From an uncultured Opitutia bacterium (lineage in GTDB: Bacteria; Verrucomicrobiota; Verrucomicrobiia; Opitutales; Opitutaceae), in NCBI GenBank assembly GCA_903825285.1, contig CAIJZY010000014.1, positions 267,867-331,866 on the forward strand: a DNA stretch of 64,000 nt, read 5' to 3'. The first letter of the stretch is position 1. Each line of letters starts with the position of its first letter. The notes beneath the pieces are model-generated. The model ran no database searches. It was not told where the DNA came from and worked only from the letters and a program-made list of their open reading frames with translations. Below are positions 9,238 through 18,705 of the stretch, piece after piece. Both the position numbers and the translations under genes were made by a program.

Positions 9238-9819
9238 ATGGCCCTCGCCAAGCTCATCGCCTTCGACCGGCCGCTCGCCAGCGCCGTCCTGCGCGGCCAG
9301 GCCGGCCGCCTCGTCAACGAGACCGAGCTCGCCGACCGCGACCAGGCGGCCTACCGCCGCGGCGTGGACGACACCCGCGCCGCCGCCGACCAGCAGATGG
9401 TCGAGTTCCGCGCCGACATCGGCCAGCTCAGCGACGGCATCCTCAAGAATTTGTCCACGCTGGAAACCGCCCTGGTGGGCCAGCTGCGCGAGGCCCTGCC
9501 GGACCTTGCGCTGGAGATTGCCCGCCGGCTGCTGGCCGGCTACGAGCCGCCGCCCGAGGTCGTCTCGCGCCTCTGCGCCGAGGCGCTCGAGGAGCTGTTC
9601 CCCGAGCGGGAAAACCTGGAGCTGGTCGTCAGCCCCCGCGACGCCGAGCTGCTGGAAAAGCTCCGGCCGGAATGGCAGCAGCGCTACCCCGGCCTGCGCG
9701 TGCGCAGCGACGTGGCCCTCACGCCCGGCGACTGCCAGGTGCGCAGCCGCTTCGGCCTCACCGACGCCCGGCTGACCACCAAGCTCTCCGCGCTCACCCA
9801 CAGCCTTTCCCCCGCATGA
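9238..9819 (+). CDS. fliH: FliH-like flagellar export ATPase regulator
   Basis: This 193-residue protein of the FliH/YscL type has an N-terminal amphipathic part, a central helical region (about 35-85) and a C-terminal domain with ALEIARRLLAGYEPPPEVV and a VSPRDAELLEKLRPEW segment that resembles the FliI-binding half of FliH. FliH dimers hold the FliI ATPase and steer it to the export gate. Sequence conservation is low in this family, so the call rests equally on position: 2 bases after fliG and overlapping fliI by 4 bases. Confidence 0.85.
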   Translation: MALAKLIAFDRPLASAVLRGQAGRLVNETELADRDQAAYRRGVDDTRAAADQQMVEFRADIGQLSDGILKNLSTLETALVGQLREALPDLALEIARRLLAGYEPPPEVVSRLCAEALEELFPERENLELVVSPRDAELLEKLRPEWQQRYPGLRVRSDVALTPGDCQVRSRFGLTDARLTTKLSALTHSLSPA

Positions 9820-11138
9820 CCTCCGTCGTCGCTCCGCTCGTCGAAGTGCTCCGCACGCAGGTCCGCCACGTGCCGCCGGTGCAGCGCCTGGGCACCGTCA
9901 CCGGGGTCGCCGGCCTCGTCATCGAGTCCGACGGCCCGAACGTCGGCCTCGGCGAGCTCTGCCTCGTCCGCTCGGCGCGCGACAACTTCAGCGTCCGCGC
10001 CGAGGTCGTGGGCTTCCGCGAGCACCGCGTCCTCCTCATGCCCCTCGGGCCCATGGCGGGGCTGCACGTCGGCTGCGAGGTCGCGGCCTGCGACTATCCG
10101 CCGCTGCCGCGCCCCGGCCCGGAGATGCTCGGCCGCGTGCTCGACGCGCTGGGCCGGCCCTTTGACGGCCTGGGCATGCTGCCGGTGGACCGGCAGGCGC
10201 CCACGGCCGGCTCCCCGCCGCATCCGCTGCGCCGCCAGCGCATCCGCGCGCCGTTTGTCACCGGCGTGCGCGCCCTCGACGCCTTCACCCCCTTCGGCCG
10301 CGGCCAGCGCCTCGGCCTGTTCGCCGGCTCCGGCGTCGGCAAGTCCACGCTCATGGGCATGATCGCCCGCGGCTCCGACGCCGACGTCATCGTCGTCGCC
10401 CTTGTCGGCGAGCGCGGCCGCGAGGTGCGCGAGTTCATCGAGAAGGACCTCGGTCCCGAGGGCCTGAAGCGTTCCGTCGTGGTCGTCGCCACGTCCGACA
10501 CCCCGGCGCCGCTGCGGCTGCGCGCGGCCTTCACGGCCACCGCGATCGCGGAGGCCTGGCGCGACACGGGCCGCAACGTGCTCCTCATCATGGACTCGGT
10601 CACGCGCTTCGCCATGGCGCAGCGCGAGATCGGCCTGGCCATCGGCGAGCCGCCCGCCACGCGGGGCTACACGCCGTCCGTGTTTGCCCTGCTCCCGCGG
10701 CTGCTCGAGCGCGCGGGCGCCGGCGAGCAGGGGGCCATCACCGCGCTCTACACCGTCCTGGTCGAGGGCGACGACATGAACGAGCCGGTGGCGGACGCCG
10801 TGCGCGGCATCCTCGACGGCCACATCGTGCTTTCCCGCGCGCTGGCGCACTTCAACCATTATCCGGCCATTGACGTCCTCGAGAGCGTCAGCCGGCTGAC
10901 CCGCGACGTCTGCACGCCCGAGGAGGTCGCGCTGGCCGGCCGGGCGCGCGAGCACCTCGCCCTGTACCGCAAGAACGAGGACCTCGTCTCGATCGGTGCC
11001 TACCAGAAGGGCGCGAATCCCGCGCTCGACGACGCGATCCTGCGGCACGGGCCGCTGCGCCAGTTTCTGTGCCAGGGGATCCACGAGCACACGCCGCGAC
11101 TCCAGGCCTATTCCCAGCTAAAAACCATCCTGTCATGA
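9816..11138 (+). CDS. fliI: flagellum-specific export ATPase FliI
   Basis: This ATPase of the type III flagellar exporter has 440 residues from the ATG at 9816, which overlaps the fliH stop (ATGA). Walker A is GSGVGKST (about 172-179) and Walker B reads VLLIMDSVTRFA. The family signature PPATRGYTPSVFALLPRLLER follows. An upstream in-frame extension to 9672 runs through fliH in another frame and is not coding. The C-terminus overlaps fliJ by 4 bases, so fliH, fliI, fliJ and the next gene are coupled. Confidence 0.96.
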   Translation: MTSVVAPLVEVLRTQVRHVPPVQRLGTVTGVAGLVIESDGPNVGLGELCLVRSARDNFSVRAEVVGFREHRVLLMPLGPMAGLHVGCEVAACDYPPLPRPGPEMLGRVLDALGRPFDGLGMLPVDRQAPTAGSPPHPLRRQRIRAPFVTGVRALDAFTPFGRGQRLGLFAGSGVGKSTLMGMIARGSDADVIVVALVGERGREVREFIEKDLGPEGLKRSVVVVATSDTPAPLRLRAAFTATAIAEAWRDTGRNVLLIMDSVTRFAMAQREIGLAIGEPPATRGYTPSVFALLPRLLERAGAGEQGAITALYTVLVEGDDMNEPVADAVRGILDGHIVLSRALAHFNHYPAIDVLESVSRLTRDVCTPEEVALAGRAREHLALYRKNEDLVSIGAYQKGANPALDDAILRHGPLRQFLCQGIHEHTPRLQAYSQLKTILS

Positions 11139-11587
11139 AGCGCTTTCGCTTTAACCTCCGACCGGTCTCCGTGATCCGGACGCATCATGAGATGCGGGCC
11201 CGCGATGCCTTTGCCACTGCCGTCCATCTCTATGTCGAGGCCGAGGAGCGGCTCGCCCGCGTGCGGGAGCGCAAGGCCGAGTTCGAGGCCGCGCTCTTCG
11301 CCGGCCGCCGCGACCGGTTCCACGCCGCCGCCGAGGCGCAGACGCTCGCCGCCTACCGCCGCGAGTGCCTCGAGGAGATCGAAACCGAGCGCGGCGTGAT
11401 CGCCGCGCGCGCACTGATGATCGAGCGCCGCGCCGAGTACGTCGAGGCGCACCGTCGCCTGGAGGTGGTGAACCGCCTCGAGGCCAAGGCCCGCGCCTCC
11501 CACCGCCAGGCCGCCAACCGCGAAGAGCAGGCCGAGTTCGATGAATTCGCCGGCCGCGCCGCGCACCGGAAACTTGCCGCCGTATGA
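11135..11587 (+). CDS. fliJ: FliJ-like flagellar export chaperone
   Basis: This 150-residue protein is predicted to be almost entirely helical coiled coil, with many Arg, Glu and Ala residues. It begins MKRFRFNLRPVSVIRTHHE, which resembles the KFRLQ-VL start of FliJ proteins. FliJ links FliI to FlhA and recycles export chaperones. The start overlaps the fliI stop in an ATGA, and the stop overlaps the next start in the same way. Position and coiled-coil pattern carry the call, because FliJ sequences diverge strongly. Confidence 0.8.
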   Translation: MKRFRFNLRPVSVIRTHHEMRARDAFATAVHLYVEAEERLARVRERKAEFEAALFAGRRDRFHAAAEAQTLAAYRRECLEEIETERGVIAARALMIERRAEYVEAHRRLEVVNRLEAKARASHRQAANREEQAEFDEFAGRAAHRKLAAV

Positions 11588-12201
11588 TCACGAAACTGCA
11601 GAACCCGCTCACGGCCATGGCCGTGAGCCTCGTGCTCAGCGTGGTGCTGGGCGCCGCCCTGTGCTGGCGCGCCGCCGCGCCCCTGCTGGAACTCGCCGCG
11701 GCCGCCCGGCCGAAGCCCGCCGCCGCGGGCAAGGACAAGGGCTGGGATTTTTGGACGATTGAGATCGAGAACATCTCCACCGACCTTCGCGAGGAACGGG
11801 CCCGCCTCCACAAGCAGGCCGACCTGCAGGACCAGCGCGCCGCCCGCCTGGCCGCCGAGGAAAAGGAACTGGGCAAAATCCGCACCGACATCGAGGGCCT
11901 CCGCACGGAGATCGCCGACAAGGTCATTGAAATCACCGCCGACGAGGCGAAAAACCTCCGGACGCTGTCCCAGACCTACACCAACCTGTCGCCCCGCGCC
12001 GCCGTCGCGATCCTGCGGGAAATGGACGACGTCACCGTCGTCAAGATCCTCTCGCTGATGAAGCCCGACGTGGTCGGGCCCATCTTCGAGGAAATGAGCC
12101 ACACCGCCAGCACCGATGGCCCGCTGGCCCGCCGCGCCGCCATCCTCTCCGAAAAACTGCGGCTGATGAAGGCGAACAAGCCCGCCAGCCCCAGCAGCTA
12201 A
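11584..12201 (+). CDS. MotE-like protein with MgtE N-domain-type helical region
   Basis: This 205-residue protein has one membrane helix near the N-terminus (about 12-33), a long periplasmic coiled coil (about 60-125), and a C-terminal helical repeat, LSPRAAVAILREMDDVTVVKILSLM, that resembles the MgtE intracellular N-domain. That architecture is known for MotE, a chaperone of MotC in alphaproteobacteria, and for uncharacterised proteins following fliJ in many flagellar operons. A role in stator or export assembly is inferred. It overlaps fliJ by 4 bases. Confidence 0.75.
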   Translation: MITKLQNPLTAMAVSLVLSVVLGAALCWRAAAPLLELAAAARPKPAAAGKDKGWDFWTIEIENISTDLREERARLHKQADLQDQRAARLAAEEKELGKIRTDIEGLRTEIADKVIEITADEAKNLRTLSQTYTNLSPRAAVAILREMDDVTVVKILSLMKPDVVGPIFEEMSHTASTDGPLARRAAILSEKLRLMKANKPASPSS

Positions 12202-12261
12202 CCCGGAATTCCCCGCGTCCAAGGATGGATGCGGTTGCTCGCCACGGAGGGTGTCATCGCC

Positions 12262-13839
12262 ATGCAACTCTCCGCCTCCGTCCTTCCACTCGATCCCTCG
12301 CTCCCCACGTTGCCCGCCGCGGGCCTCACCGGCCCCGCCATCCCGGGCATCACCGGAAGACTGCCGGCAATCTTCGCCGATCTCCTGCCGGGCCAGCCGG
12401 CTCCGGCCGCGACTGGCGGAACGCAGAAAAATCCCGCGACGCCAGATTCCGCGACCCTTGAGGCTGCCGCCGCGCAGCTCGTGGGCTGGTTGTTCACCAC
12501 GCCGGTCCCGGTCCAGCCGGTCGACATTTCCCTGAGTGCTGACCCGACTGCGGCCTCAGTCCCGACCGCGGCCCCGACTGCGAGCGCGGCCCCGGCTGCG
12601 AATGCTGCCGAGGGGATCGCGACGCTGGGAGAGAGTGGAGGAAGTGCGCCGGCCGCCGGTTTCTGGTCCGCCCCGGTGAATCCTGGTCAGGCGGGACCGA
12701 TGCCGTTCCCGCAAACGGCGGCGTCCACCCCGAAAAGTCAGGCCGAATCCGGCGCGCAGCAGCCCCTCACGCCCCAGCCGCCCCAGCCACCCCAGCCGGC
12801 CCAGCCGCCCCTGACGCCTCCGCCACCTCTGATGCCTCTGTCGACACTCATGCCGCTCGCAGCCGCGCCCGCACCGCTGTCCAAGGCAGCGCTGCCGACT
12901 CAGGCGGAGAGAGTACCCGTGCCGTCGCCGACCGCGCCCGCTGGGCATGCGATCGAGCCGGCAACGGCCACTCCCGCGGCGCCGACCGTCGAGTTGGCGG
13001 TCGTGGCGTCCGTCGATTCGCAGCCGTCCGGAACGACGCCACTCCGCCGGGCAGCCATGGACGAGCGCGGGGACGTGGCAGTCTCCGTGATCCAGGGGGA
13101 AAATATTGCCCCTGCGGCCGAGAAATTTGTGCCACGGGAAAATTCCATCGTTTTGGCCGGGGATAAAAAAATTCTAAGCACTACGGACAAGCAGGTTACA
13201 GGACGGCCCGGCAGCCTTGGCATCGGCATTGCTATGCCTGCGACCACCATGTCCATGACCGCCTCCCACCCGACGAATTCCACGGCGGCCCTGCCGCCGG
13301 CGGGAGCATTGGGGGCGAGCGCGGAGCGGACCGCGACGTCGGCGCAGGTGATCCTGCCCGAAACCACCGTGGCCAGCCAGGCGCAGCGCGCGGTTGAGGC
13401 GGTCACGACGGCTGCGGAACGGGCCAGCACGGCCGGCCGCACGTCCGTGCAGATCCAGTTTTCCCTGAGCGGCGCGGACCTGTCGGTGCGCGTCGAGCTC
13501 CGCGGCGACGCCGTGCATGCGACCTTCCAGACGGATTCGAGCGAGCTGCGCACCGCGCTGGCCGCCGAGTGGCAGACCGCGAGCGCCGGTGCGGCGGGCG
13601 GGATGCGCCTGACCGAGGCCGTGTTCACGCCGGCCGCCCCGGCCGGCAATGCGGGCACGTCATTGTCCGGCGAGGGCGCCCCGCAGCAGCGTGAGAACCA
13701 AAGCCGCGAGGCCGCGGAAGTTTTCGACCACACCAGCCTGCGTCCGCTCGCCTCGGGCCGCCGCCGCACCGCGGCCGCCGTCTCCGACTCCCGGCCCTGG
13801 TCCGCCCGTTCCAACCTGAATCTCTACACCTTCGCCTAA
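12262..13839 (+). CDS. fliK: flagellar hook-length control protein FliK
   Basis: This 525-residue protein is dominated by Pro, Ala, Thr and Gln, with a [13 protein letters not shown] tract near residue 180. The C-terminal part (about 385-455) has the Flg_hook pattern: [20 protein letters not shown], then [19 protein letters not shown] residues. FliK is the exported molecular ruler that switches FlhB from hook to filament export. An earlier ATG at 12229 is possible; the one at 12262 is preceded by GGAGGG at 12246-12251 and fits better. It lies 4 bases before flgD. Confidence 0.8.
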   Translation: MQLSASVLPLDPSLPTLPAAGLTGPAIPGITGRLPAIFADLLPGQPAPAATGGTQKNPATPDSATLEAAAAQLVGWLFTTPVPVQPVDISLSADPTAASVPTAAPTASAAPAANAAEGIATLGESGGSAPAAGFWSAPVNPGQAGPMPFPQTAASTPKSQAESGAQQPLTPQPPQPPQPAQPPLTPPPPLMPLSTLMPLAAAPAPLSKAALPTQAERVPVPSPTAPAGHAIEPATATPAAPTVELAVVASVDSQPSGTTPLRRAAMDERGDVAVSVIQGENIAPAAEKFVPRENSIVLAGDKKILSTTDKQVTGRPGSLGIGIAMPATTMSMTASHPTNSTAALPPAGALGASAERTATSAQVILPETTVASQAQRAVEAVTTAAERASTAGRTSVQIQFSLSGADLSVRVELRGDAVHATFQTDSSELRTALAAEWQTASAGAAGGMRLTEAVFTPAAPAGNAGTSLSGEGAPQQRENQSREAAEVFDHTSLRPLASGRRRTAAAVSDSRPWSARSNLNLYTFA

Positions 13840-13843
13840 CGCC

Positions 13844-14335
13844 ATGTCCTCGATCACCCCCGTTTCCAGTGCGATGAGCACGACGACCACCGGTGCCACC
13901 ACCGGCACGACCACCTCGACCGTCGGCCAGCAGGCGCTCGGCCAGGCGGATTTCCTGAAGCTCCTCTCGGTCCAGTTCCAGAGCCAGGACCCGATGAAGC
14001 CGATGGACGACACGGCGTTCATCGCGCAGATGGCCCAGTTCACCTCCCTGCAGCAGACGCAGACCCTCACCCAGCAGATGACGCAGCTGCGCGCCAACCA
14101 GGACCTCGCGACGGCCAACAGCTACATCGGCCGGCAGCTCACGGTCGACGGCGGCAACGGCACCACCGTGACCGGCAATGTCACGGCGGTCGACGCCTCC
14201 GGCGCCGCGCCCCAGCTCATCATCAACGGCAAGCCCTACGCCCTGACCACCGTCCTCAAGGTGGAGCCCGGCGCGACACCGACCGCCACCGCTTCCTCCA
14301 CCAGCACGCAACCGGCCGCCACCAGCGGTTCATAA
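13844..14335 (+). CDS. flgD: flagellar hook capping protein FlgD
   Basis: This 163-residue hook-assembly scaffold is exported and later displaced. A Thr-rich N-terminus is followed by the hallmark [20 protein letters not shown] and [14 protein letters not shown] segments. The C-terminal part is short, ending in a Thr/Ser/Ala-rich tail, so the tudor-like and FnIII-like domains of larger FlgD proteins are reduced. It is followed by flgE, whose polymerisation it caps. Confidence 0.93.
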   Translation: MSSITPVSSAMSTTTTGATTGTTTSTVGQQALGQADFLKLLSVQFQSQDPMKPMDDTAFIAQMAQFTSLQQTQTLTQQMTQLRANQDLATANSYIGRQLTVDGGNGTTVTGNVTAVDASGAAPQLIINGKPYALTTVLKVEPGATPTATASSTSTQPAATSGS

Positions 14336-14366
14336 TCCCCCAACCTCTAAGTAAACCATCACCACC

Positions 14367-15245
14367 ATGTCACTCATCGGCACAATGGACAGCGGCGTCA
14401 GCGCCCTCCGGACTTTTCAAAAGGGTCTCGAGATCATCGGCAACAACATCGCGAACGTTAACACGAGCGGCTTCAAGAGCGCCTCGGCGTCCTACGCGGA
14501 CAGCTTCAGCAACATCCTCCAGCTCTCCTCGCCGGCGGCGGGCGGGGCCGGCTCCAACACGTCGACCATCGCGATCGGCACCGGCGTCAGCATCTCCGGC
14601 GTCTCCACCAATTTCGGCCAGGGCTCCCTCTCGAGCACGGGCAACACGACCGACCTCGGCATTTCCGGCAGCGGTTACTTCATCGTGAAGAACCCCAATG
14701 ACGGCAGCAGCTACGCCACGCGCGACGGCAACTTCCGCCTGGATTCGGCCGGCAACCTCGTCACCCAGCAGGGCTACCACGTGCAGGGCCTCACCGGCGG
14801 CACCGCTGGCACCCCTCCCGCTACCGTGGGTGACATCACGCTCGGCACCCCGCCGGCCGGCACGCAGCTTCAGTCCTTCACCATCGATAAGACCGGCAAC
14901 CTGGTCGAGTTCTACTCCGACGGCACGTCGACCACGACGAACCAGGTCCTCCTCCAGAGTTTCCACGACCCGTCGGCCCTGACCAGCGTCGGCAACGGGC
15001 TCTTCGCGGGCATGGGCTCCGCCGGCCCGGTCAGCGGCTCGACGACCCTCTCCGCCGCCAGCAACACGGCTGGCAGCAATGGCCTGGGCACCGTGCAGTC
15101 CGGCACCCTTGAGCTCTCGAACGTCGACCTGACGCAGCAGTTCTCCGACCTGATCACGACCCAGCGCAGCTTCCAGGCCGCGTCGCGCCTGATCACGGTC
15201 TCCGACACCGTGCTGGACGACATCGTCAACCTGAAGACCCGCTAA
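14367..15245 (+). CDS. flgE: flagellar hook protein FlgE (short form)
   Basis: This 292-residue axial protein begins MSLIGTMDSGVSALRTFQKG with the rod/hook motif NNIANVNTSGFKS. A FlgE/F/G-like core contains FIVKNPNDGSSYATRDGNF, and it ends with the polymerisation helix VDLTQQFSDLITTQRSFQAA. Most FlgE proteins have about 400 residues or more, so the surface domains are trimmed here. The position between flgD and fliL supports hook rather than rod. Ser, Thr and Gly are abundant in the variable region. FlgF or FlgG identity is unlikely because both are encoded at 27-28.8 kb. Confidence 0.88.
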   Translation: MSLIGTMDSGVSALRTFQKGLEIIGNNIANVNTSGFKSASASYADSFSNILQLSSPAAGGAGSNTSTIAIGTGVSISGVSTNFGQGSLSSTGNTTDLGISGSGYFIVKNPNDGSSYATRDGNFRLDSAGNLVTQQGYHVQGLTGGTAGTPPATVGDITLGTPPAGTQLQSFTIDKTGNLVEFYSDGTSTTTNQVLLQSFHDPSALTSVGNGLFAGMGSAGPVSGSTTLSAASNTAGSNGLGTVQSGTLELSNVDLTQQFSDLITTQRSFQAASRLITVSDTVLDDIVNLKTR

Positions 15246-15256
15246 GGCATACTCCC

Positions 15257-15880
15257 ATGGCCGCTTCCAAAGCCGAAACTCCCGCCACTCCGGCCCCGGC
15301 CGCCGCGCCGGCGCCCGCGACTGCGCCTGCGGGTGCGGCTCCGGCGGCGGCTTCGGCCGTCAGCAAGCTCAAGCCCTGGCTGCCGGTGGCGGCCGCCCTG
15401 CTGCTGGCCCCCGCGCTCACCTTTGCGACCGCCGAGTTCGTCCTGGTGCCCCGGCTCCAGAAGAAGCTCGCGGCCGCCATGGCCAACCCGGAGGCCACCG
15501 CGGCCGCCGCGGCCCAGGCCAGCGCCGAGGGCCACGGCGAGAAAGGCGGCAAGGACGGCAAGGAGGGCAAGGACAACGGCGCGCCCAATTACGAGTTCCA
15601 GAACGTCGTCGTGAATCTCGCCGGCACCATGGGCACGCGCTACCTCAAGACCAGCTTCATGGTCACCGGCGCCGACGCCGGCATCAAGGAGGCCTTCGAG
15701 TCCAACAAGCCGCGCCTCACCGACGTCACGCTCAACGTCCTGTCGTCACTCACGCTGGCCGACCTCGAGGAGCCCGGCGCCAAGAACGTCATCCGCGAGA
15801 AGCTCGTCACGGCCTACAACCAGGCCCTCGGCCGCAAGGTCGCCGAGCAGGTCTATTTCTCCGACTTCGTGATCCAGTAA
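15257..15880 (+). CDS. fliL: flagellar basal body-associated protein FliL
   Basis: This 207-residue stator-associated protein has a long Ala/Pro-rich cytoplasmic N-terminus (about 1-35), a membrane helix (about 38-58) and a charged Gly/Lys linker (EKGGKDGKEGKD). The periplasmic FliL domain has YEFQNVVVNLAGTMGTRYLK, and the C-terminus ends EQVYFSDFVIQ, the conserved FliL ending. FliL rings surround the stator in other species. It lies 12 bases before fliM. Confidence 0.92.
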   Translation: MAASKAETPATPAPAAAPAPATAPAGAAPAAASAVSKLKPWLPVAAALLLAPALTFATAEFVLVPRLQKKLAAAMANPEATAAAAAQASAEGHGEKGGKDGKEGKDNGAPNYEFQNVVVNLAGTMGTRYLKTSFMVTGADAGIKEAFESNKPRLTDVTLNVLSSLTLADLEEPGAKNVIREKLVTAYNQALGRKVAEQVYFSDFVIQ

Positions 15881-15892
15881 GGAGTCCGCGCG

Positions 15893-16942
15893 ATGGCCGA
15901 CAACCCCAACCCTCCCTCCGACTTTCTCGACCAATCCGAGATCGACAAGCTGCTCGCGCAGACGGTGGAGTCGGGCGCGCCCCGGCAGCAGCTGATCCGG
16001 TCCGACGGCGGCAAGGGTGACGCCTCGCTCAAGGTCGAGGCCTACGATTTTCGCAACCCCGCCTTCCTCTCGGAGGTCGAGCTGCGCCGCCTGCGCCTGA
16101 TCCACGAGGACTTCATCCGCTACCTCAGCGCCCGGCTCTCGCTCTACATGCGCATGGAGTTCGGGATCAAGATGTCGAAGCTGACGACCGTCACGTACTC
16201 CAAGTTCACGGAGTCGCTGCCGAATCCCACCCACCTGAGCCTTTTCAAGGTCGAGCCGCTCGTGGGCGTCGGCATCCTCGACATCAACCCGCGCCTGGCC
16301 CTCACGATTGCCGACCGGCTGCTCGGCGGCCGCGGCCATTCGGTCAAGGCCGAGCGCTACCTGACCGAGATCGAGGTCGCGCTGATCGAGGACGTGATCC
16401 TCATCCTCCTCGAGGAGTGGTGCGGGCAGTGGAAGCTGGAGCAGGACCTCCGCCCGCTGCTCATCGGCCACGAGAACAACGGCCGGTTCCTGCAGACCTC
16501 GCCGAAGGACGCCATCATCCTGGCGCTCACGCTCGAGGCCAGCTTCGGCGACTGCTCCGAGTCGATCCAGATCGGCGTGCCGTATTACATGATCGAGCCG
16601 GTGGTGAAAAAGATGCAGTCCCGCCGGCAGAAGGACACCGCGGTGTCCACCACCGAGCGGCGCGCCGAGTGGCAGGACACCTATGGCCGCATCACCGTGC
16701 CCGTGCGCGCGGAATGGGCCGCCCTCGAGCTGACCGTCCGCGAGCTCGTCAGCCTGCGCGTGGGCGACGTGATCGAGCTGCCCGCCGCCCTTTTCCAGGA
16801 AACCCGCGTGCTGCTCAACGGCACCCCCAAGTTCATCGGCAGCGTCGGCCATGACGCCGACCGCGTTGCCGTTCAGCTCACCCGCAAGCTGCCCACCGAG
16901 GAAAACAACCATGCCAAATCTGATGGAAGAAAAATCTCTTGA
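15893..16942 (+). CDS. fliM: flagellar motor switch protein FliM
   Basis: This 349-residue C-ring protein binds phosphorylated CheY. The N-terminal peptide DFLDQSEIDKLLAQ (about 9-22) is the CheY-binding motif. The middle CheC-like domain includes GVGILDINPRLALTIADRLL-type sequence with the GG-x-G loop (LGGRGH). The C-terminal SpoA-like domain pairs with FliN. Its last 32 bases overlap the beginning of fliN, which suggests coupled synthesis of the two partners. Confidence 0.95.
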   Translation: MADNPNPPSDFLDQSEIDKLLAQTVESGAPRQQLIRSDGGKGDASLKVEAYDFRNPAFLSEVELRRLRLIHEDFIRYLSARLSLYMRMEFGIKMSKLTTVTYSKFTESLPNPTHLSLFKVEPLVGVGILDINPRLALTIADRLLGGRGHSVKAERYLTEIEVALIEDVILILLEEWCGQWKLEQDLRPLLIGHENNGRFLQTSPKDAIILALTLEASFGDCSESIQIGVPYYMIEPVVKKMQSRRQKDTAVSTTERRAEWQDTYGRITVPVRAEWAALELTVRELVSLRVGDVIELPAALFQETRVLLNGTPKFIGSVGHDADRVAVQLTRKLPTEENNHAKSDGRKIS

Positions 16943-17174
16943 TATCCTGCTCGACGTGAAGGTGAAGGTCACCGTGCAGCTGGGCTCCGTCCAGCTGCCC
17001 ATGCGCGACGTGCTCGAGCTCACCGCCGGCTCGGTGGTGCAGCTGCTGCAGCACGCCAGCGACCCGGTCGGCCTGTACGTCAACGACAAGCTCGTCGCCT
17101 ACGGCGAGGTCGTCGTGGTCGAGGACAACTTTGGGATCAAGATCACCGAACTCGTCGGCAGCACGAAGGCCTGA
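16911..17174 (+). CDS. fliN: flagellar motor switch protein FliN
   Basis: This 87-residue protein is a single SpoA-type domain: ILLDVKVKVTVQLGSVQLPM, then VVQLLQHASDPVGLYVNDKL and GVKITE-like residues near the end. That is the usual length of FliN without an extra N-terminal domain. I chose the ATG at 16911 (MPNLMEEKS); a second in-frame ATG at 16923 is also possible. It overlaps fliM by 32 bases and fliO by one. Confidence 0.93.
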   Translation: MPNLMEEKSLDILLDVKVKVTVQLGSVQLPMRDVLELTAGSVVQLLQHASDPVGLYVNDKLVAYGEVVVVEDNFGIKITELVGSTKA

Positions 17175-17572
17175 TGCGTCCGCTCCGCCGCCTTTTTGCC
17201 TCCGGGACGTTCCTGCTCGCGGCCGCCGCCGCGCTTGCGGCGAACGACACGCAGGTGATCTACCCCGGCGGCGCCGTCACGCCCGCGCACTCCGCCGCCG
17301 TGCCTGGCCCGGGCCTCGGCGCGGTGACGGTGCTGGGCAGCCTCGTCCTCGCCGGCGCCGGCGGCTGGCTCCTCTGGCGCGGCCGCCGCCTGCCGTTCCA
17401 GGGCCGCGACCTGCGCAAGCTCGCCATCGAGGAGACCCGCTCCCTCGGCAGCCGCCAGTACCTCGTCGTCGCCTCCTACGAGGGCAGGAAACTGCTGCTC
17501 GGGGTCTGCCCCGGCCGCATCGACCTGCTCACGCCGCTCGACACGGTCTCCACCCGCGAAAGGGCCTCATGA
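17174..17572 (+). CDS. fliO: flagellar biosynthesis protein FliO
   Basis: This 132-residue protein has an N-terminal signal-like helix (about 7-23), a second membrane helix (about 50-68) and a C-terminal cytoplasmic FliO domain with LRKLAIEETRSLGSRQYLVV and a DLLTPL ending. FliO assists assembly of the FliP pore and is poorly conserved, so position between fliN and fliP supports the call. It starts on the last base of the fliN stop and overlaps fliP by 4 bases. Confidence 0.85.
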   Translation: MRPLRRLFASGTFLLAAAAALAANDTQVIYPGGAVTPAHSAAVPGPGLGAVTVLGSLVLAGAGGWLLWRGRRLPFQGRDLRKLAIEETRSLGSRQYLVVASYEGRKLLLGVCPGRIDLLTPLDTVSTRERAS

Positions 17573-18375
17573 GACGGCTCCGCCATTTTCTGCTCCTCGC
17601 GGCCCTGACGCTGGCCAGCCTGGGCTTCGCGCCGCTGCCGGTGCAGGCCGAGCAGGCCGCGCCCGCCCCGTCCGCCGCGGCCCCGGCCAAGGCCGGCGAC
17701 CCGTTCCGCCTTAGCATCGGCCTCGAGGGCTCCGGCCAGGCCGGCGGCCAGGTCAGCGTCGCGGTCCAGATCGTGATCGTCATGACCCTCCTCTCGGTGG
17801 CGCCGTCCATCGTGCTGCTGATGACGAGCTTCACCCGCATCGTGATCGTGCTCGGCTTTGTGCGCACCGCGCTCGGCACGCCCAGCGCGCCGTCCAACCA
17901 GATCATCGTCGGTCTCTCGCTCTTCCTCACCTTCTTCCTCATGGGTCCGGTCTTCGACCGCGTCCAGAAGGAGGCGCTCAACCCGTACCTCGACGGCCAC
18001 ATCACCTCGGTGCAGGCCATTGACCGCGCCTCCGTGCCGCTGAAGGAATTCATGCTGAAGCAGACCCGCACGCGGGACGTGGAGTATTTCCTCGAGCTCG
18101 GCGGCTTCGGCCCCACCGCGGTCAAGGACCTGCCCATGCGCGTGGTGATCCCGGCCTTCGTGATCAGCGAGCTCCAGACCTCCTTCCAGATGGGCTTCCT
18201 GCTCTTCCTGCCGTTCCTCGTCATCGACTTCCTCGTGTCGTCGGTGCTCATGGCGCTCGGCATGATGATGATGCCGCCGACCGTGGTGGCGCTGCCGCTC
18301 AAGCTCCTGCTGTTCGTCCTCGTGGACGGCTGGCACCTCGTCGTGAAGTCCCTCATCCAGAGCTTCATCACCTGA
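17569..18375 (+). CDS. fliP: flagellar type III export gate protein FliP
   Basis: This 268-residue export-gate protein starts at the ATG overlapping the fliO stop. A cleavable signal peptide (about 1-29, VQAEQ) and a short Ala/Pro-rich segment precede four membrane helices. FliP signatures include LMTSFTRIVIVLGFVRTALG, and SELQTSFQMGFLLFLPFLVI followed by LMALGMMMMPP. FliP pentamers form the core of the secretion pore with FliQ and FliR, which follow directly. Confidence 0.96.
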   Translation: MRRLRHFLLLAALTLASLGFAPLPVQAEQAAPAPSAAAPAKAGDPFRLSIGLEGSGQAGGQVSVAVQIVIVMTLLSVAPSIVLLMTSFTRIVIVLGFVRTALGTPSAPSNQIIVGLSLFLTFFLMGPVFDRVQKEALNPYLDGHITSVQAIDRASVPLKEFMLKQTRTRDVEYFLELGGFGPTAVKDLPMRVVIPAFVISELQTSFQMGFLLFLPFLVIDFLVSSVLMALGMMMMPPTVVALPLKLLLFVLVDGWHLVVKSLIQSFIT

Positions 18376-18378
18376 GCC

Positions 18379-18648
18379 ATGAATCCCGACCTCGCCATCG
18401 ACATCTTCAAGACCACCGTGATGGTGTCGCTCTACGTGGTGGCGCCGTTCCTCGGCGTGACGCTCGTGGTGGGCCTGCTGGCGAGTCTCTTCCAGTCGGT
18501 CACCAGCATGCAGGAGCAGACCCTCACCTTCATCCCGAAATTGCTGGCGCTGGCCGGGCTCGCGCTGGTGCTGACCCCCTGGCTGCTGCGCGTGCTGTCC
18601 GAGTTTACGGTCACGATGCTCACCCGGATGGGCACGCTCGGCCACTAG
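18379..18648 (+). CDS. fliQ: flagellar export gate protein FliQ
   Basis: This 89-residue protein has two membrane helices, with the family pattern VVAPFLGVTLVVGLLASLFQ followed by TSMQEQTLTFIPKLLAL. Length and both motifs are standard for FliQ. It follows fliP by 3 bases and is separated from fliR by 57 bases. Confidence 0.95.
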   Translation: MNPDLAIDIFKTTVMVSLYVVAPFLGVTLVVGLLASLFQSVTSMQEQTLTFIPKLLALAGLALVLTPWLLRVLSEFTVTMLTRMGTLGH

Positions 18649-18705
18649 GCCGCGGCTCCCGTCCCCGCGCGATTCCGCCGACCCGGGCCAGGAGTCACCG
18701 ACCGC

